In this document: positions 52,901-58,251 of the stretch, piece after piece
How the letters are laid out: every line of letters begins with the position of its first letter
How positions within the stretch are numbered: position 1 is the stretch's first letter
NCBI RefSeq assembly: GCF_025465935.1
Contig: NZ_JANLNV010000080.1
Coordinates: 1-64,000, forward strand
Length of the DNA: 64,000 nucleotides
Direction: 5' to 3'
From: Pseudomonas sp. 7P_10.2_Bac1
GTDB taxonomy: Bacteria > Pseudomonadota > Gammaproteobacteria > Pseudomonadales > Pseudomonadaceae
Made by a program: the position numbers and the translations under genes
The notes under the pieces: generated by a model
The model's database searches: none
The model's input: only the letters and a program-made list of their open reading frames with translations
What the model was told of the DNA's origin: nothing

Positions 52901-53895
52901 TCGGCCAGCCCGTAGGAAGCGAAAAAGCTGGCGGGGTCAAAGCCGCAGGCGGCAAATTTCTCGGCGAACTGTACGAGGGTGTCCTGGCGGATCGGCTCAG
53001 AGCCCGAATAAGCCACACGCCAGCGACTCAAATCCAGCCCGATCAACGCGCTTTCGCTGACCCGCTCGCTGCACAGCCGATAGGCAAAATCCGGCCCGCC
53101 GCTGATGGTCCCGCCGTATTCGCTGATGGCCTCGAGCCAACGCAACGGGCGGGCCAAAAAGTACCCGGGGGACATCAGGATGCACGGCACACCACTGTAA
53201 ATCGGCTGCAACAAGCCGCCGATCAAGCCCATGTCGTGATACAGCGGCAACCAGCTGACAATCACATCGTCGGGGTTGAGGTCGATACCGAATCCGCGAC
53301 GGATCAAGCGTTCGTTGGCCACCAGGTTGCCGTGGGTCACTTGCACGCCCTTGGGCAAAGCCGTCGACCCCGAAGTGTATTGCAGGAAGGCAATGTCATC
53401 GGCCTGCGACGCCACCGGCTGCCAGGCTTGTGCCAGGCTCGACGCTACCGTGTCGACGCACAGCAACGGTGGCGCATCGGCACTCGCCAGCTCCGGCAGA
53501 GCCAGCAAGGACGCGCGCAAATGGCTGCTGGTCAGCACGATACGCGGCTGGGCATCACTCAAGATCGACAGCAAGCGCTCCTGATGATGACGCCGCGCCG
53601 ACTCGGGTGGATACGCTGGCACGGCGATCACCCCGGCGTACAGGCAGGCGAAAAAGGCCGCCACATAATCCGGGCCACTGGGGAACAACAGGACGGCACG
53701 ATCCCCTCTGGACGTATTGGCCTGCAAGGCGGCGGCGAGGGTGCGCGCGCGCAGGTCCAGGTCACGATAGGTCAACACCTGACTGGCGCTCTGCTGCTCA
53801 TCAAGAAAGCGCAAGGCCAATCGATCCGGGGTCTGGGCTGCACGTTGCTGCAGGGCTTGAGCCAATGTGCCAGGGAGTTCGAACGCGTCCATCAT
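40915..53895 (-). CDS. pvdL: PvdL: pyoverdine chromophore synthetase (acyl ligase-ACP / C-A-T Glu / C-A-T-E D-Tyr / C-A-T Dab)
   Basis: 4326 residues, close to the ~4340 of P. aeruginosa PvdL. Landmarks by residue: fatty acyl-AMP ligase with TSGSTALPKG ~177 and YHDMGLIGG ~219; ACP GGNSI ~614; C1 HHIIADGW ~812; A1 ~1283; T GGHSL ~1670; C2 HHIVTEGW ~1868; A2 ~2345; T GGDSI ~2735; epimerase HHLAVDG ~2917; C3 HHILIDAW ~3387; A3 ~3872 (code DIWELTADDK, Dab); T GGHSL ~4258; no thioesterase. By family knowledge it loads a fatty acid, then Glu, D-Tyr and Dab, later matured to the chromophore. AGGA precedes ATG 53895 by 6 nt; ATG 53892 is the alternative. A PvdS-type box is 50 nt upstream. Confidence 0.97.
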   Translation of the reverse strand: MMDAFELPGTLAQALQQRAAQTPDRLALRFLDEQQSASQVLTYRDLDLRARTLAAALQANTSRGDRAVLLFPSGPDYVAAFFACLYAGVIAVPAYPPESARRHHQERLLSILSDAQPRIVLTSSHLRASLLALPELASADAPPLLCVDTVASSLAQAWQPVASQADDIAFLQYTSGSTALPKGVQVTHGNLVANERLIRRGFGIDLNPDDVIVSWLPLYHDMGLIGGLLQPIYSGVPCILMSPGYFLARPLRWLEAISEYGGTISGGPDFAYRLCSERVSESALIGLDLSRWRVAYSGSEPIRQDTLVQFAEKFAACGFDPASFFASYGLAEATLFVAGGQRGQGIAALNLNELELANNRIVPGDGSPVMSCGTQQPEHALQIVDPLSFEPLADNRVGEVWASGPSIAHGYWRNPEATAHTFVRHQGGTWLRTGDLGFMHEGQLYITGRLKDLLIVRGHNLYPQDLERTIEREVEVVRKGRVAVFAVNDKGEEGIGIAAEISRSVQKILPAPALITAIRQAVADACQQAPSVVVLLNPGALPKTSSGKLQRSACRSRLAEGSLDSYAQFPSDDTQPADNDQAQPAQALEALIAWIWCEHLQVEQVAADDHFFLLGGNSILATQTIARLREELKLELNLRLLFEAPTLSAFTARVAALQQDGGLAQGSIAGLSRDEALPQSLAQNRLWFMWQLDPQSSAYTIPAALRLRGELNQTALCSSFAQLVERHEALRTRFYERDGQAWQQVDEAADFNLQVIDISDLPAHEREARARQIREDDARTQFDLRNGPLFWVTLVKLDDQAHQLLLTLHHIIADGWSLNLLIDEFSRLYAAACLEQPLQLAPLALQYADYGSWQRQWLAQGEAERQLNYWKQQLGDEHPVLQLATDHPRSAAQQHSAARYSLSLEVPLSQALKQTAEAHDSTLFMLLLAAFQTLLYRYTGQRDIRIGVPSANRPRQETHGLIGFFINTLVLRAQLDGRLPFSDVLQQARSATLDAQAHQDLPFEQLLEAFPQAREHGLFQVLFNHQQRDLSALRRLPGLLAEELEWHSREAKFDLQLHSEEDHQGRLKLSFDYADELFDARTIAQLAEHFVDLLRQVCADPRQAVADLHVLSPAHLLEQQHWGSAPCVPAQHWLPYLLEQQVQQTPERVAVQWSDGSLDFASLHAQANRLANYLRDKGVGPDVPVAIAAERSPQLLIGLLAILKAGGAYVPLDPDYPPERLAYMLQDCGASLLLTQSPLLARLPSVDALSVIAMDGLKLDSWPSHAPGLHLHGDNLAYVIYTSGSTGLPKGVGNTHAALSERLQWMQATYGLDADDVLMQKAPISFDVSVWECFWPLITGCRLVLAGPGEHRDPKRIAQMVQQFGVTTLHFVPPLLHLFVDEPQAAQCNSLRRVFSGGEALPADLRDRVLQHWPGVQLHNRYGPTETAINVTHWHCAREDGQRSPIGHPLGNVVCRVLDSQLNPLPVGVPGELCIGGIGLARGYLGRPGLTAERFVADPLGEPGARLYRTGDQVRWARDGVLEYLGRLDQQIKLRGFRVEPQEIEARLLAQPDVAQAAVLVRQTQGGPQLIGYYCALGATLPEDEHSTQLKAALAAQLPEYMVPAQLLRLDAMPLSPSGKLDRRALPEPVWQVREHIEPHTALQQQIAAIWREVLGHSRIGLGDDFFALGGHSLLATQIVSRVRQACDVELALRTLFEASELGAFVEQVEQIQGAGQRNTQRPIQWVDRRQRVPLSYSQQRMWFLWQMEPHSPAYNVGGMARLTGLLDVERFEAALQALVMRHETLRTTFPSDDGVPCQQVHRDSGLHLGWLDLSTFDAASRQQRLQALADSEAHQPFDLEHGPLLRAHMVKAGAREHYFVLTLHHIVTEGWAMDIFARELGELYEAFLDDRASPLLPLAVQYLDYSVWQRQWLESGERQRQLDYWIAKLGTEHPLLELPGDRPRPAVQSYKGGLYRFDLSDELAERVRVFNAEHGLTLFMTMTATLAVLLYRYSGQTDLRIGAPVANRIRPESEGLIGAFLNTQVLRCELHGQMRVDELLEQVRQTVIEGQSHQDLPFDHLVEALQPPRSAAYNPLFQVMCNVQRWEFQQSRQLAGLTVEFLANDARATKFDLNLEVTDLDHRLGCCLTYSTDLFDEPRIAQMAEHWRNLLHALLADPQQRLSELPLLGVEEQQRLLVALAPSTREYRLDQCVHTLFAEQAKARPEAIALTFAGQHLSYADLDRRANQLAWKLRELGVGPQVRVGLALERSLEMVIGLLAILKAGGAYVPLDPEYPLERLQYMIEDSGISVLLSHRALIAALGELPPSVGCWSLEDDTPALAAYPSSELPFISLAQHQAYLIYTSGSTGQPKGVVVNHGEIAMHCQAVIERFGMRADDCELHFYSINFDAATERLLVPLLSGARLVVRAQGQWDAEHICQLIREQQVTILGFTPSYGSQLAQWLATHGQTLPVRMCITGGEALTGEHLQRIRSVFQPSQFFNAYGPTETVVMPLASLAAEQLADGAASVPIGQVIGARVAYILDSDLALVPPGATGELYIGGAGLALGYHQRAGLTAERFVADPFARNGGRLYRTGDLVRQRADGLVEYLGRVDHQVKIRGFRIELGEIESQLLEHPAVREAVVLALDMPGGKQLAAWLVCDQQAEAGALREALKARLKAQLPDYMVPAHLTLLGSMPLTANGKLDRRALPAPDVELNRQRYVAPANALEISLASVWGEVLNLEQVGLDDNFFELGGDSILSIQVVSRARQLGIHFSPRDLFQHQTVQALASVATRTEQRSAEQGALSGESPLTPIQHWFFDTQMPERGHWNQSLLLQPARPLVPARLEQALTALVMHHDALRLSFEPHNGHWRAQYAGAVPQPLLWQAEVAELSQCQGLFDQAQRSLDLQAGPLLRAVLVDGPQGEQRLLLVIHHLAVDGVSWRVLLEDLQTLYRQQSLPAKTSAFRAWANRLHAYAASDSLREELGLWQQQLAGAHVALPCDNPQGGRQHRHGHTLSVRLDASRTRQLLQQAPSAYRTHINDLLLTALARVTCRWTGQSSIVVQLEGHGRETLFDDIDLSRTVGWFTSAYPVRLTPHLDAGHGDSIKAIKEQLRQVPHKGLGYGVLRYLTDPATQQALTALPEAPITFNYLGQFDQSFASDAVFRPLDEATGTAHDPRAPLPNELSIDSQIYGGELVLRWTFSAERYQPHTIDALARAYVAELESLIGHCLSADAGGLTPSDFPLAKLSQAQLDNLPVAASLIEDVYPMTPMQEGMLLHTLLEPGTGLYYMQDRYRINSALDPQRFAQAWQAVVARHEALRASFCWNAGEGMLQIIHRPGTTGVDYLDWSNEPQDGHEERLQALLKREREAGFDLLNQAPFHLRLICLGEARYWFMMSNHHILIDAWCRSLLMSDFFEIYSALGEQRAPQLATPPRYRDYISWLQQQDLQQANAWWQRNLQGFEQTTYIPSDRPFLREHAGDSGGMRVGDCYTRLQASDGARLRELAQRHQLTLNTFTQAAWALVLRRFSGERDVVFGVTVAGRPVALPQMQQTVGLFINSVALRVQMPADGQALSVRQWLHTLLEHNMELREYEYLPLVTIQECSELPKGQPLFDSLFVFENAPVDLSVLDRAQGLNATSDSGRTHTNFPLTAVCYPGDDLGLHLSYDQRFFERSSVERLLSEFKRLLLALMDGFHGDMADLPLLGEAEQQLLTEGCNQSQRDYPLQHSYAELFEAQVAAHPQRIAARCAEQQWSYRKLNQRSNRLGHALIAAGVRVDQPVALLAERGLDLLGMIIGSFKAGAGYLPLDPALPNSRLSRILELSRAPVLVCSQSCLAQAEALLDASGCAIRPRLLVWEEVQTQAQAEHNPQVYSGPDNLAYVIYTSGSTGLPKGVMVEQRGMLNNQLSKVPYLQLSEHDVIAQTASQSFDISVWQFLAAPLFGARVEIVPNAIAHDPQALLALVNTQGISVLESVPSLIQGMLAEERIELNGLRWMLPTGEAMPPELAQQWLLRYPAIGLVNAYGPAECSDDVAFFRVDHAATQGSYLPIGTPTDNNRLYLLDGALQLVPLGAVGELCVAGTGVGRGYVADPLRTATAFVPNPFGAPGERLYRTGDLARRRTDGVLEYVGRIDHQVKIRGYRIELGEIEARLHEQPSVRDAAVSVQEGPNGKYLVGYLVAAQPDQSRSEPLELIKQRLRGELPEYMVPLHWLWLDQLPRNANGKLDRKALPALDIGQVQCDDYVAPRTELEQTLANLWSEVLSVERVGVNDNFFELGGHSLLATQIASRVQKVLQRNVPLRAMFECSCVAELAVYIEGLESSEINEEKVDRLSDLMAELEGL

Positions 53896-53943
53896 GGGAT
53901 TTCCTGCCTGAAGTCGGCTTTACATAAATTCGGTGTTTGAGAG

Positions 53944-53967
53944 ACGAGAAGCCGGGGCCTCGCTTTA
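53944..53967 (-). promoter_or_regulatory. PvdS-type promoter (IS box) of pvdL, overlapping the pvdG stop
   Basis: Minus strand C-TAAAG-N16-CGT. The TAA is the stop codon of pvdG. The last base of TAAAT is changed, but spacing and CGT are exact and the position fits a ~40-nt leader. Confidence 0.65.
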
Positions 53968-54714
53968 GCCGTGCGCCTGACGCACCTGTTGCTGGCGCCA
54001 GCGTGTGAGGTGCTGCTCGGCGTAGCGACGCAGGCACCGCAGCAGCGGGGCTTCTTGCTGGTGCAGAAAAAAGTGGTGACCGTCGAACATGTCCAGGGAA
54101 AACGCGCGACTGGTGTCCGCCTGCCAGTCCAGCAATTGCTCGGCGCGTATGCTGTCCTGCTTGCCACCAAACACGTGGATGGGCAGCGGCAAGGGCGCAC
54201 GCCGGTCATGACTGAAACTGCCGCACAGCAGGAAGTCAGCCCGCAGGATCGGCAGCATCATGTCCATCAACTCGGCATTGGCCAGTACGGCTTCAGAAGT
54301 GCCGTTGAGTTCGCGCAAGCGTTCGATTAACTGCTCGTTGGTCTTGGCCACGGCGTATTCACTGACATCCCGGCGGGCCGGACCGGCGGTGCCCGACGCG
54401 AACAAAGCCAACGGCTCGGGCAGCCCGCGCTCACGCAGGGCGTGGGCCAGCTCAAACGCCAGCAGGCCGCCCAGGCTGTGGCCAAACAGCGCGTAGGGCC
54501 CGTCCAGTTCGGCACTGATTTCATCCGCCAACTGCCGGGCCAGCGGGCGAATATCACTTTGCAGGGGCTCGCCCATGCGCATGCCGCGACCTGGCAACTC
54601 CAGTGGCCGCACCTGCAACCAGGCAGGCAGCGAACGCCGCCAGCGGCTGTAGGTCATGGCACTGGCGCCCGAGTAAGGCAGGCAAAACAGTCGCAACGCG
54701 CGCCCCTCACGCAT
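53965..54714 (-). CDS. pvdG: PvdG: type II thioesterase of the pyoverdine NRPS
   Basis: About 249 residues. External editing thioesterase of the GrsT family: LFCLPYSGASA near the N-terminus, nucleophile GHSLGG, Asp in the IHVFGGKQDSI region and His in FDGHHFFL. It removes misloaded groups from NRPS carrier domains. The start is uncertain: ATG 54714 (MREGRALRLF) gives the usual length; TTG 54756 would add 14 residues. The strong GGAGGAGGG upstream serves neither, but an ATG at 54763 in another frame (see the leader entry). It precedes pvdL and has its own PvdS-type box. Confidence 0.93.
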   Translation of the reverse strand: MREGRALRLFCLPYSGASAMTYSRWRRSLPAWLQVRPLELPGRGMRMGEPLQSDIRPLARQLADEISAELDGPYALFGHSLGGLLAFELAHALRERGLPEPLALFASGTAGPARRDVSEYAVAKTNEQLIERLRELNGTSEAVLANAELMDMMLPILRADFLLCGSFSHDRRAPLPLPIHVFGGKQDSIRAEQLLDWQADTSRAFSLDMFDGHHFFLHQQEAPLLRCLRRYAEQHLTRWRQQQVRQAHG

Positions 54715-54763
54715 GGCCCGAGCCACCGATGTGAAATACCGCCTGTACACATGCAACGGCCAT
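54707..54763 (-). CDS. Possible 18-codon leader peptide overlapping the pvdG start
   Basis: ATG at 54763 with GGAGG 8 nt upstream, the best Shine-Dalgarno in the region. It reads MAVACVQAVFHIGGSGHA and stops with TGA, whose A is 5 nt after the proposed pvdG ATG begins (ATGCGTGA). It could couple ribosomes to pvdG, which has only a weak site of its own. No homologue is known to me; it may be fortuitous. Confidence 0.35.
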   Translation of the reverse strand: MAVACVQAVFHIGGSGHA

Positions 54764-54823
54764 ATCGCCCTCCTCCGTCAACGCTCATCAGAGGCCTGAA
54801 ACTCAGGCCTTCGCCCCTGTTGA

Positions 54824-54847
54824 ACGGTTGTCTGCGGCAAATAATTA
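54824..54847 (-). promoter_or_regulatory. PvdS-type promoter (IS box) of pvdG
   Basis: Minus strand GC-TAATT-N16-CGT-TC, one mismatch to TAAAT, 16-nt spacing exact, 61 nt upstream of the leader ATG. Confidence 0.7.
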
Positions 54848-54940
54848 GCCCCAAAAATAGTGGCCCTTTGCAGTCAAATACGCGGGATGTGAGGCTTTTC
54901 GCAAACTCTGGACTTAATCGGTATTAATTACCTTTCTCAA

Positions 54941-54969
54941 TTGACAATCATTATCATTAAGCCTAGTTT
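54941..54969 (+). promoter_or_regulatory. pvdS promoter: sigma70-type with overlapping Fur box
   Basis: TTGACA (54941-54946), a 17-nt spacer, then TAGTTT (54964-54969). The -35 and spacer hold GACAATCATTATCATT, whose complement AATGATAATGATTGTC fits the Fur consensus GATAATGATAATCATTATC well. Bound Fur-Fe would block polymerase, which is the known mode of pvdS control. Confidence 0.8.
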
Positions 54970-55036
54970 GTTGCGAACTGTGACGGCGCCAGCCGAGCAA
55001 TGGCCCGCACTTTTTCACTCGCTACAGGTGATCTCC

Positions 55037-55585
55037 ATGACGGAACAAATGTCCACAAGCAGGTGCGACTCACCCTTACTTCAGGCCTTTGTCGACAACC
55101 GATTAATCCTGGTCAAAATCGCAGCACGGATCACCGGCTGCCGGTCCCGCGCCGAAGATGTGGTGCAGGACGCTTTCTTCCGCTTGCAGTCAGCACCGCA
55201 GATCACCTCGTCGTTCAAGGCGCAGTTGAGCTATCTGTTCCAGATCGTGCGCAATCTGGCGATTGATCACTACCGCAAACAAGCGCTGGAGCAAAAGTAC
55301 TCCGGCACCGAAGAGGAAGGCTTGAATGTGGTGATCAATGGTGCTTCGCCAGAAACCTCGCACATCAATTTTTCCACCCTGGAAAACATCGCCGACGCCC
55401 TGACCGAACTGCCCAGCCGGACGCGTTATGCCTTTGAGATGTACCGCCTGCACGGTGTGCAGCAAAAGGACATTGCCAAGGAACTGGGAGTGTCGCCGAC
55501 ACTGGTCAACTTCATGATTCGTGACGCACTGGTGCACTGCCGAAAGGTCTCGGGCAGCCAGGCAGACACCTCCATCCGTCGCTGA
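55037..55585 (+). CDS. pvdS: PvdS: iron-starvation ECF sigma factor
   Basis: 182 residues, near-identical in its core to P. aeruginosa PvdS as I recall it (LVKIAARITGCRSRAEDVVQDAFFRLQ; SYLFQIVRNLAIDHYRKQAL; KDIAKELGVSPTLVNFMIRDALVHC). It has sigma region 2 with DVVQDAF and region 4 helix-turn-helix. It directs polymerase to the IS boxes seen before the pyoverdine genes. ATG 55037 was chosen over in-frame upstream codons because MTEQMSTSRCDSPLLQAF matches the known N-terminus and AGGTGA precedes it. Expected to be held by the anti-sigma FpvR, which is not in this window. Confidence 0.97.
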   Translation: MTEQMSTSRCDSPLLQAFVDNRLILVKIAARITGCRSRAEDVVQDAFFRLQSAPQITSSFKAQLSYLFQIVRNLAIDHYRKQALEQKYSGTEEEGLNVVINGASPETSHINFSTLENIADALTELPSRTRYAFEMYRLHGVQQKDIAKELGVSPTLVNFMIRDALVHCRKVSGSQADTSIRR

Positions 55586-55588
55586 ATG

Positions 55589-55618
55589 CGACGCGCATCG
55601 CAGCCTGGGTGCGCGTCG
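55589..55618. terminator. Bidirectional hairpin between pvdS and pvdY
   Basis: CGACGCGCA-N12-TGCGCGTCG, 9-bp perfect stem, starting 3 nt after the pvdS stop and 12 nt before the pvdY stop on the other strand. Confidence 0.55.
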
Positions 55619-55630
55619 GCGACTGCTCTC

Positions 55631-56215
55631 TTACACCCGCTCTCGCATCATTAAGGCGGCCCGCTTGTGGGGGAAATCGAACTCCTTGATGCGCTGGTAC
55701 CCCCGGGCTTGCAGGTAGCCAATCATTTTGCTGTTGTCGGCGCGTGGTTCGGCCACGATGCGCTGAGTACGCGGGTCATCTTCAAACAGGTAGTCGGTCA
55801 AGGCTGACAGCCAACTGGCAACCTTGTGTGGCCCCCGATGGGCCTGCTCGCCCACCAGCATGTGAATGCCACGATCATAGTCACCCGCGTCGTAGAAGGG
55901 CGCGATTCGGTCTTCCTTGGCCCAATAGGCTTCGAAGTAGGCGAACGGCTGGTCGTCAAAGCAACCGATCAGGGTCAGGGTGTGCGGGTCGGCCGCCAGT
56001 TTCTCCAGGTACTGGCGATGGTCGGCCAGGCTGCCGCCTTCATCCCAAAACGCCAGAACTCGCGGGGTGTTTTGCCAGCGATTGAAGCGTTCCAGGTCCA
56101 GGTCAATGTCCAACGTGCGCAGTGAAATCCAGGCATCGATCTGCGGGTCGAAGCGGCGATAGACTTCGCCGTGGGGTTTGGCTGGGCGCTGCGGGTGCGG
56201 AGCAGTTGCAGTCAT
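55631..56215 (-). CDS. pvdY: PvdY(II)-like N5-hydroxyornithine acetyltransferase
   Basis: 194 residues, GNAT fold of the siderophore-acetylase group (IucB/RhbD-like, Acetyltransf_8). Features are the N-terminal part with LERFNRWQNTPRVLAFWDE, YFEAYWAKEDRI, and the acetyl-CoA region GIHMLVGEQAHRGPHKV followed by RIVAEPRADNSKMIGYLQARGY. PvdYII acetylates hydroxyornithine for pyoverdines with acetyl-hydroxyornithine, in place of the PvdF formylase. Start ATG 56215 or GTG 56227; neither has a clear Shine-Dalgarno. A perfect PvdS box lies 40 nt upstream. Its presence supports an AcOHOrn residue in this strain's pyoverdine. Confidence 0.88.
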   Translation of the reverse strand: MTATAPHPQRPAKPHGEVYRRFDPQIDAWISLRTLDIDLDLERFNRWQNTPRVLAFWDEGGSLADHRQYLEKLAADPHTLTLIGCFDDQPFAYFEAYWAKEDRIAPFYDAGDYDRGIHMLVGEQAHRGPHKVASWLSALTDYLFEDDPRTQRIVAEPRADNSKMIGYLQARGYQRIKEFDFPHKRAALMMRERV

Positions 56216-56254
56216 TTTCGGGCTCACGATTTTCGTCTACTGATAGGCAGTGTG

Positions 56255-56278
56255 ACGTTGACCGTGGCACAAAATTTA
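56255..56278 (-). promoter_or_regulatory. PvdS-type promoter (IS box) of pvdY, overlapping the stop of the upstream gene
   Basis: Minus strand TAAAT-N16-CGT, full consensus. Its TAA is the stop codon of the periplasmic binding protein gene that begins at 57079. Confidence 0.85.
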
Positions 56279-57079
56279 AGACTCGCCAGCGACCATTTCG
56301 ATGTTGTAGGGCGCGAAGATCGCCTTTAACTGGCCATTGTCGCGAAGCGTTTTGATCAGTTGGGCCACTTCTTCGGTCTTGATCGGCCCGTTCGGGCGGA
56401 CGAACGCATAGTGGTGGTAGCTCTGGTCGAGACGTTTAGAGACCAGAATCCGAGGTTTGTACTGCGGGTTGTGCTTGAACAGGTCTGTCAGGAAGGAGCA
56501 CGTCATCAGGGTCATGTCTACGCGACCACGCAACACCATCTGCAGGTTGCTTTCATGGGAATAGGTCAGGGTCGCGTCAAAGTTGCTGGCCAGATAGGCC
56601 GGTGAAGGGTTGAAGTTGGCAAAGGCGTAGTGGTAACCGGTGAAGAGTGCCAGTCGCTTGCCCTTCAGATCGTCAAAGTAGGACTGGTCGCGACCCGGCT
56701 GCTGCTTGGCGACAAACACTTCGGAGTCTGCCAGGCCAAGGTCGACAGATTCATAATCTATGCCCTTCCAGCCCCAGTTCGAGCTCTCGAAAAGCATCAA
56801 ATCGACCCGCCCCTGATCGAAGTCACGTACACGCCGCGCCATGGAGGTGGGCACAAGGGTGAAGTGGTAGTCGTTTTGCAACTGATTCATTGCCGTCAAC
56901 AACTGTTGCAACAGCCCCGTATCGGACCCGCGCTCGGGGCGCACGATATACGGCGGGAAATGCGCCGCTCCGACCCGGACTTCCTGCGCGGCCCAGGCAG
57001 ACGGGATCAAGGTCAAACCCAGCGTCAACAACACACTGCGGGCCATCCACATCGGCAAACACTTTAACGCTGCGCACAT
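56276..57079 (-). CDS. Periplasmic substrate-binding protein, family 3 type (amino-acid-like ligand)
   Basis: 267 residues with a signal peptide (SVLLTLGLTLIPSAWA, preceded by Met-Ala-Arg) and a two-lobed SBP_bac_3-like fold (VRVGAAHFPPYIV; DLMLFESSNW; KGKRLALFTGYHY; RGRVDMTLMT). No permease or ATPase gene is near, so it may be an orphan receptor or an MltF-like/uncharacterised member. ATGs at 57079, 57052 and 57046 are all possible and none has a good ribosome site; 57046 gives the most typical signal peptide. It is upstream of pvdY and its stop codon is part of the pvdY promoter. Confidence 0.8.
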   Translation of the reverse strand: MCAALKCLPMWMARSVLLTLGLTLIPSAWAAQEVRVGAAHFPPYIVRPERGSDTGLLQQLLTAMNQLQNDYHFTLVPTSMARRVRDFDQGRVDLMLFESSNWGWKGIDYESVDLGLADSEVFVAKQQPGRDQSYFDDLKGKRLALFTGYHYAFANFNPSPAYLASNFDATLTYSHESNLQMVLRGRVDMTLMTCSFLTDLFKHNPQYKPRILVSKRLDQSYHHYAFVRPNGPIKTEEVAQLIKTLRDNGQLKAIFAPYNIEMVAGES

Positions 57080-57262
57080 CTGGGAGGCCCAAGACTGGAA
57101 CTTATTAATGAATAGACGTACAGACTTTATTACGACCGTAATTTAAGCGTGCCTAGACTAGCAAGCAAGCGCGGTGCAGGCCCATTACAAATTAAGTGCC
57201 CCGTGGCTGCACTTTAGCTACGCTGCATCCTCGACACCGATGTTGTTTAAGGAACGCTGCAC

Positions 57263-57805
57263 ATGCCTCACTGGCTGGTAATTGATCTGGAGGCCACCAC
57301 CGATGACGGCGGCTGGCCTCTGGAAGAAATGGAAGTCATCGAAATCGGTGCCAGCGTGGTCACGCGTGCAGGACGCGAAATAGACCATTTCCAGCGCTTT
57401 GTTCGCCCGCAACGGCGGCCACTGCTCACCGCTTTTTGTCGTCAGTTAACCCATATCACCCAGGCCAATATCGACAATGCCAGCCCCACCGGGCAGGTCT
57501 GGGAACAGTTCGAGCGCTGGCTGGGCCAGCATTTGCCCAAACTGGAAGGCTGGGCCAGCTGGGGTGAGTACGATCGCAAGCAACTGGAACAGGAATGGCA
57601 ACAAAAGCAGCTCAACAGCGCACTGGCACAGTTGCCGCATATGAATCTCAAGCAGCAATTTGCCCAGGTCCGCCAGCTCAAGCAGCCGCTGGGTCTCAAT
57701 AGCGCACTGCAACTGGCTGGCATGCAGTTCAACGGCCAGCAACATCGCGCCCTCGAAGATGCTCGCAATACCGCACGTTTGCTGCCATTGGTGTTCAAGG
57801 TTTAG
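57263..57805 (+). CDS. DEDDh 3'-5' exonuclease (Eri1/KapD-like)
   Basis: 180 residues of the DnaQ-like superfamily: Exo I VIDLEATTDD, Exo II with the Asp in GEYDRKQLE, Exo III HRALEDARNTARL with the catalytic His and Asp. Length and the FCRQLTHITQANID segment resemble Eri1-type exoribonucleases and not PolIII epsilon. AAGGA lies 8-9 nt before the ATG. It is divergent from the periplasmic binding protein gene. The substrate (RNA or DNA) is not determined. Confidence 0.88.
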   Translation: MPHWLVIDLEATTDDGGWPLEEMEVIEIGASVVTRAGREIDHFQRFVRPQRRPLLTAFCRQLTHITQANIDNASPTGQVWEQFERWLGQHLPKLEGWASWGEYDRKQLEQEWQQKQLNSALAQLPHMNLKQQFAQVRQLKQPLGLNSALQLAGMQFNGQQHRALEDARNTARLLPLVFKV

Positions 57806-57895
57806 TGTGGCGTAAAGCCTTCATAAAAGGGCGTGACGGGATAAAACGGCTTCTGCATACTGGCCAGCCTTTTTAACCCATTCCGAGGAATCGCC

Positions 57896-58177
57896 ATGTT
57901 TAAAGTCAACGAATACTTCGACGGCACCGTCAAGTCGATTGCGTTCACACAAGCTGAAGGCAAAGCCACTATTGGCGTCATGGCCCCGGGTAAATACGAA
58001 TTCGGCACCGCCGAGCGTGAAATCATGCACGTGGTCTCGGGCGAGCTGAAGGTCAAGCTGCCGGGCAGCAGCGAGTTTGAAACCTTCAAGACAGGCAGCC
58101 AGTTCAACGTACCGGCCAACAGCAAGTTTCAGCTTGAGGTCGCAGTAGATACCGCTTACCTGTGCGAGTACCGCTGA
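57896..58177 (+). CDS. ppnP: Pyrimidine/purine nucleoside phosphorylase PpnP
   Basis: 93 residues, single cupin domain (formerly DUF1255/YaiE): FKVNEYFDGTVKSIAF, VMAPGKYEFGTAEREIMHVVSGEL, GSQFNVPANSKFQLEV, YLCEYR. PpnP splits nucleosides with phosphate to base and ribose-1-phosphate and has broad substrate range. GAGGAA sits 6 nt before the ATG. Confidence 0.95.
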   Translation: MFKVNEYFDGTVKSIAFTQAEGKATIGVMAPGKYEFGTAEREIMHVVSGELKVKLPGSSEFETFKTGSQFNVPANSKFQLEVAVDTAYLCEYR

Positions 58178-58187
58178 GTTAGAACGC

Positions 58188-58250
58188 CCTGTAGGCGCGA
58201 GCTTGTCTTGTGATCTTTTAAAAAGATCAAAACAAGCCCGCTCCTGCAGG
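58188..58250. repeat. REPIN between ppnP and the ABC transporter gene
   Basis: CTGTAGGCGCGAGCTTGTCTTG ... CAAGCCCGCTCCTGCAG around the stem TGATCTTTT/AAAAGATCA. It fills the gap between two convergent genes, ends 2 nt from the transporter stop, and likely works as a bidirectional terminator. Confidence 0.85.
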
Positions 58251-58251
58251 T

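Noticed and set aside
40915..53895. Long plus-strand frames opposite pvdL (up to about 625 residues)
   Set aside because: Same reason: the minus-strand frame is a complete, recognisable PvdL.
53965..54756. TTG at 54756 as the pvdG start
   Set aside because: The strong GGAGGAGGG is about 15 nt away, too far, and the added residues are not typical of type II thioesterases; kept only as an alternative.
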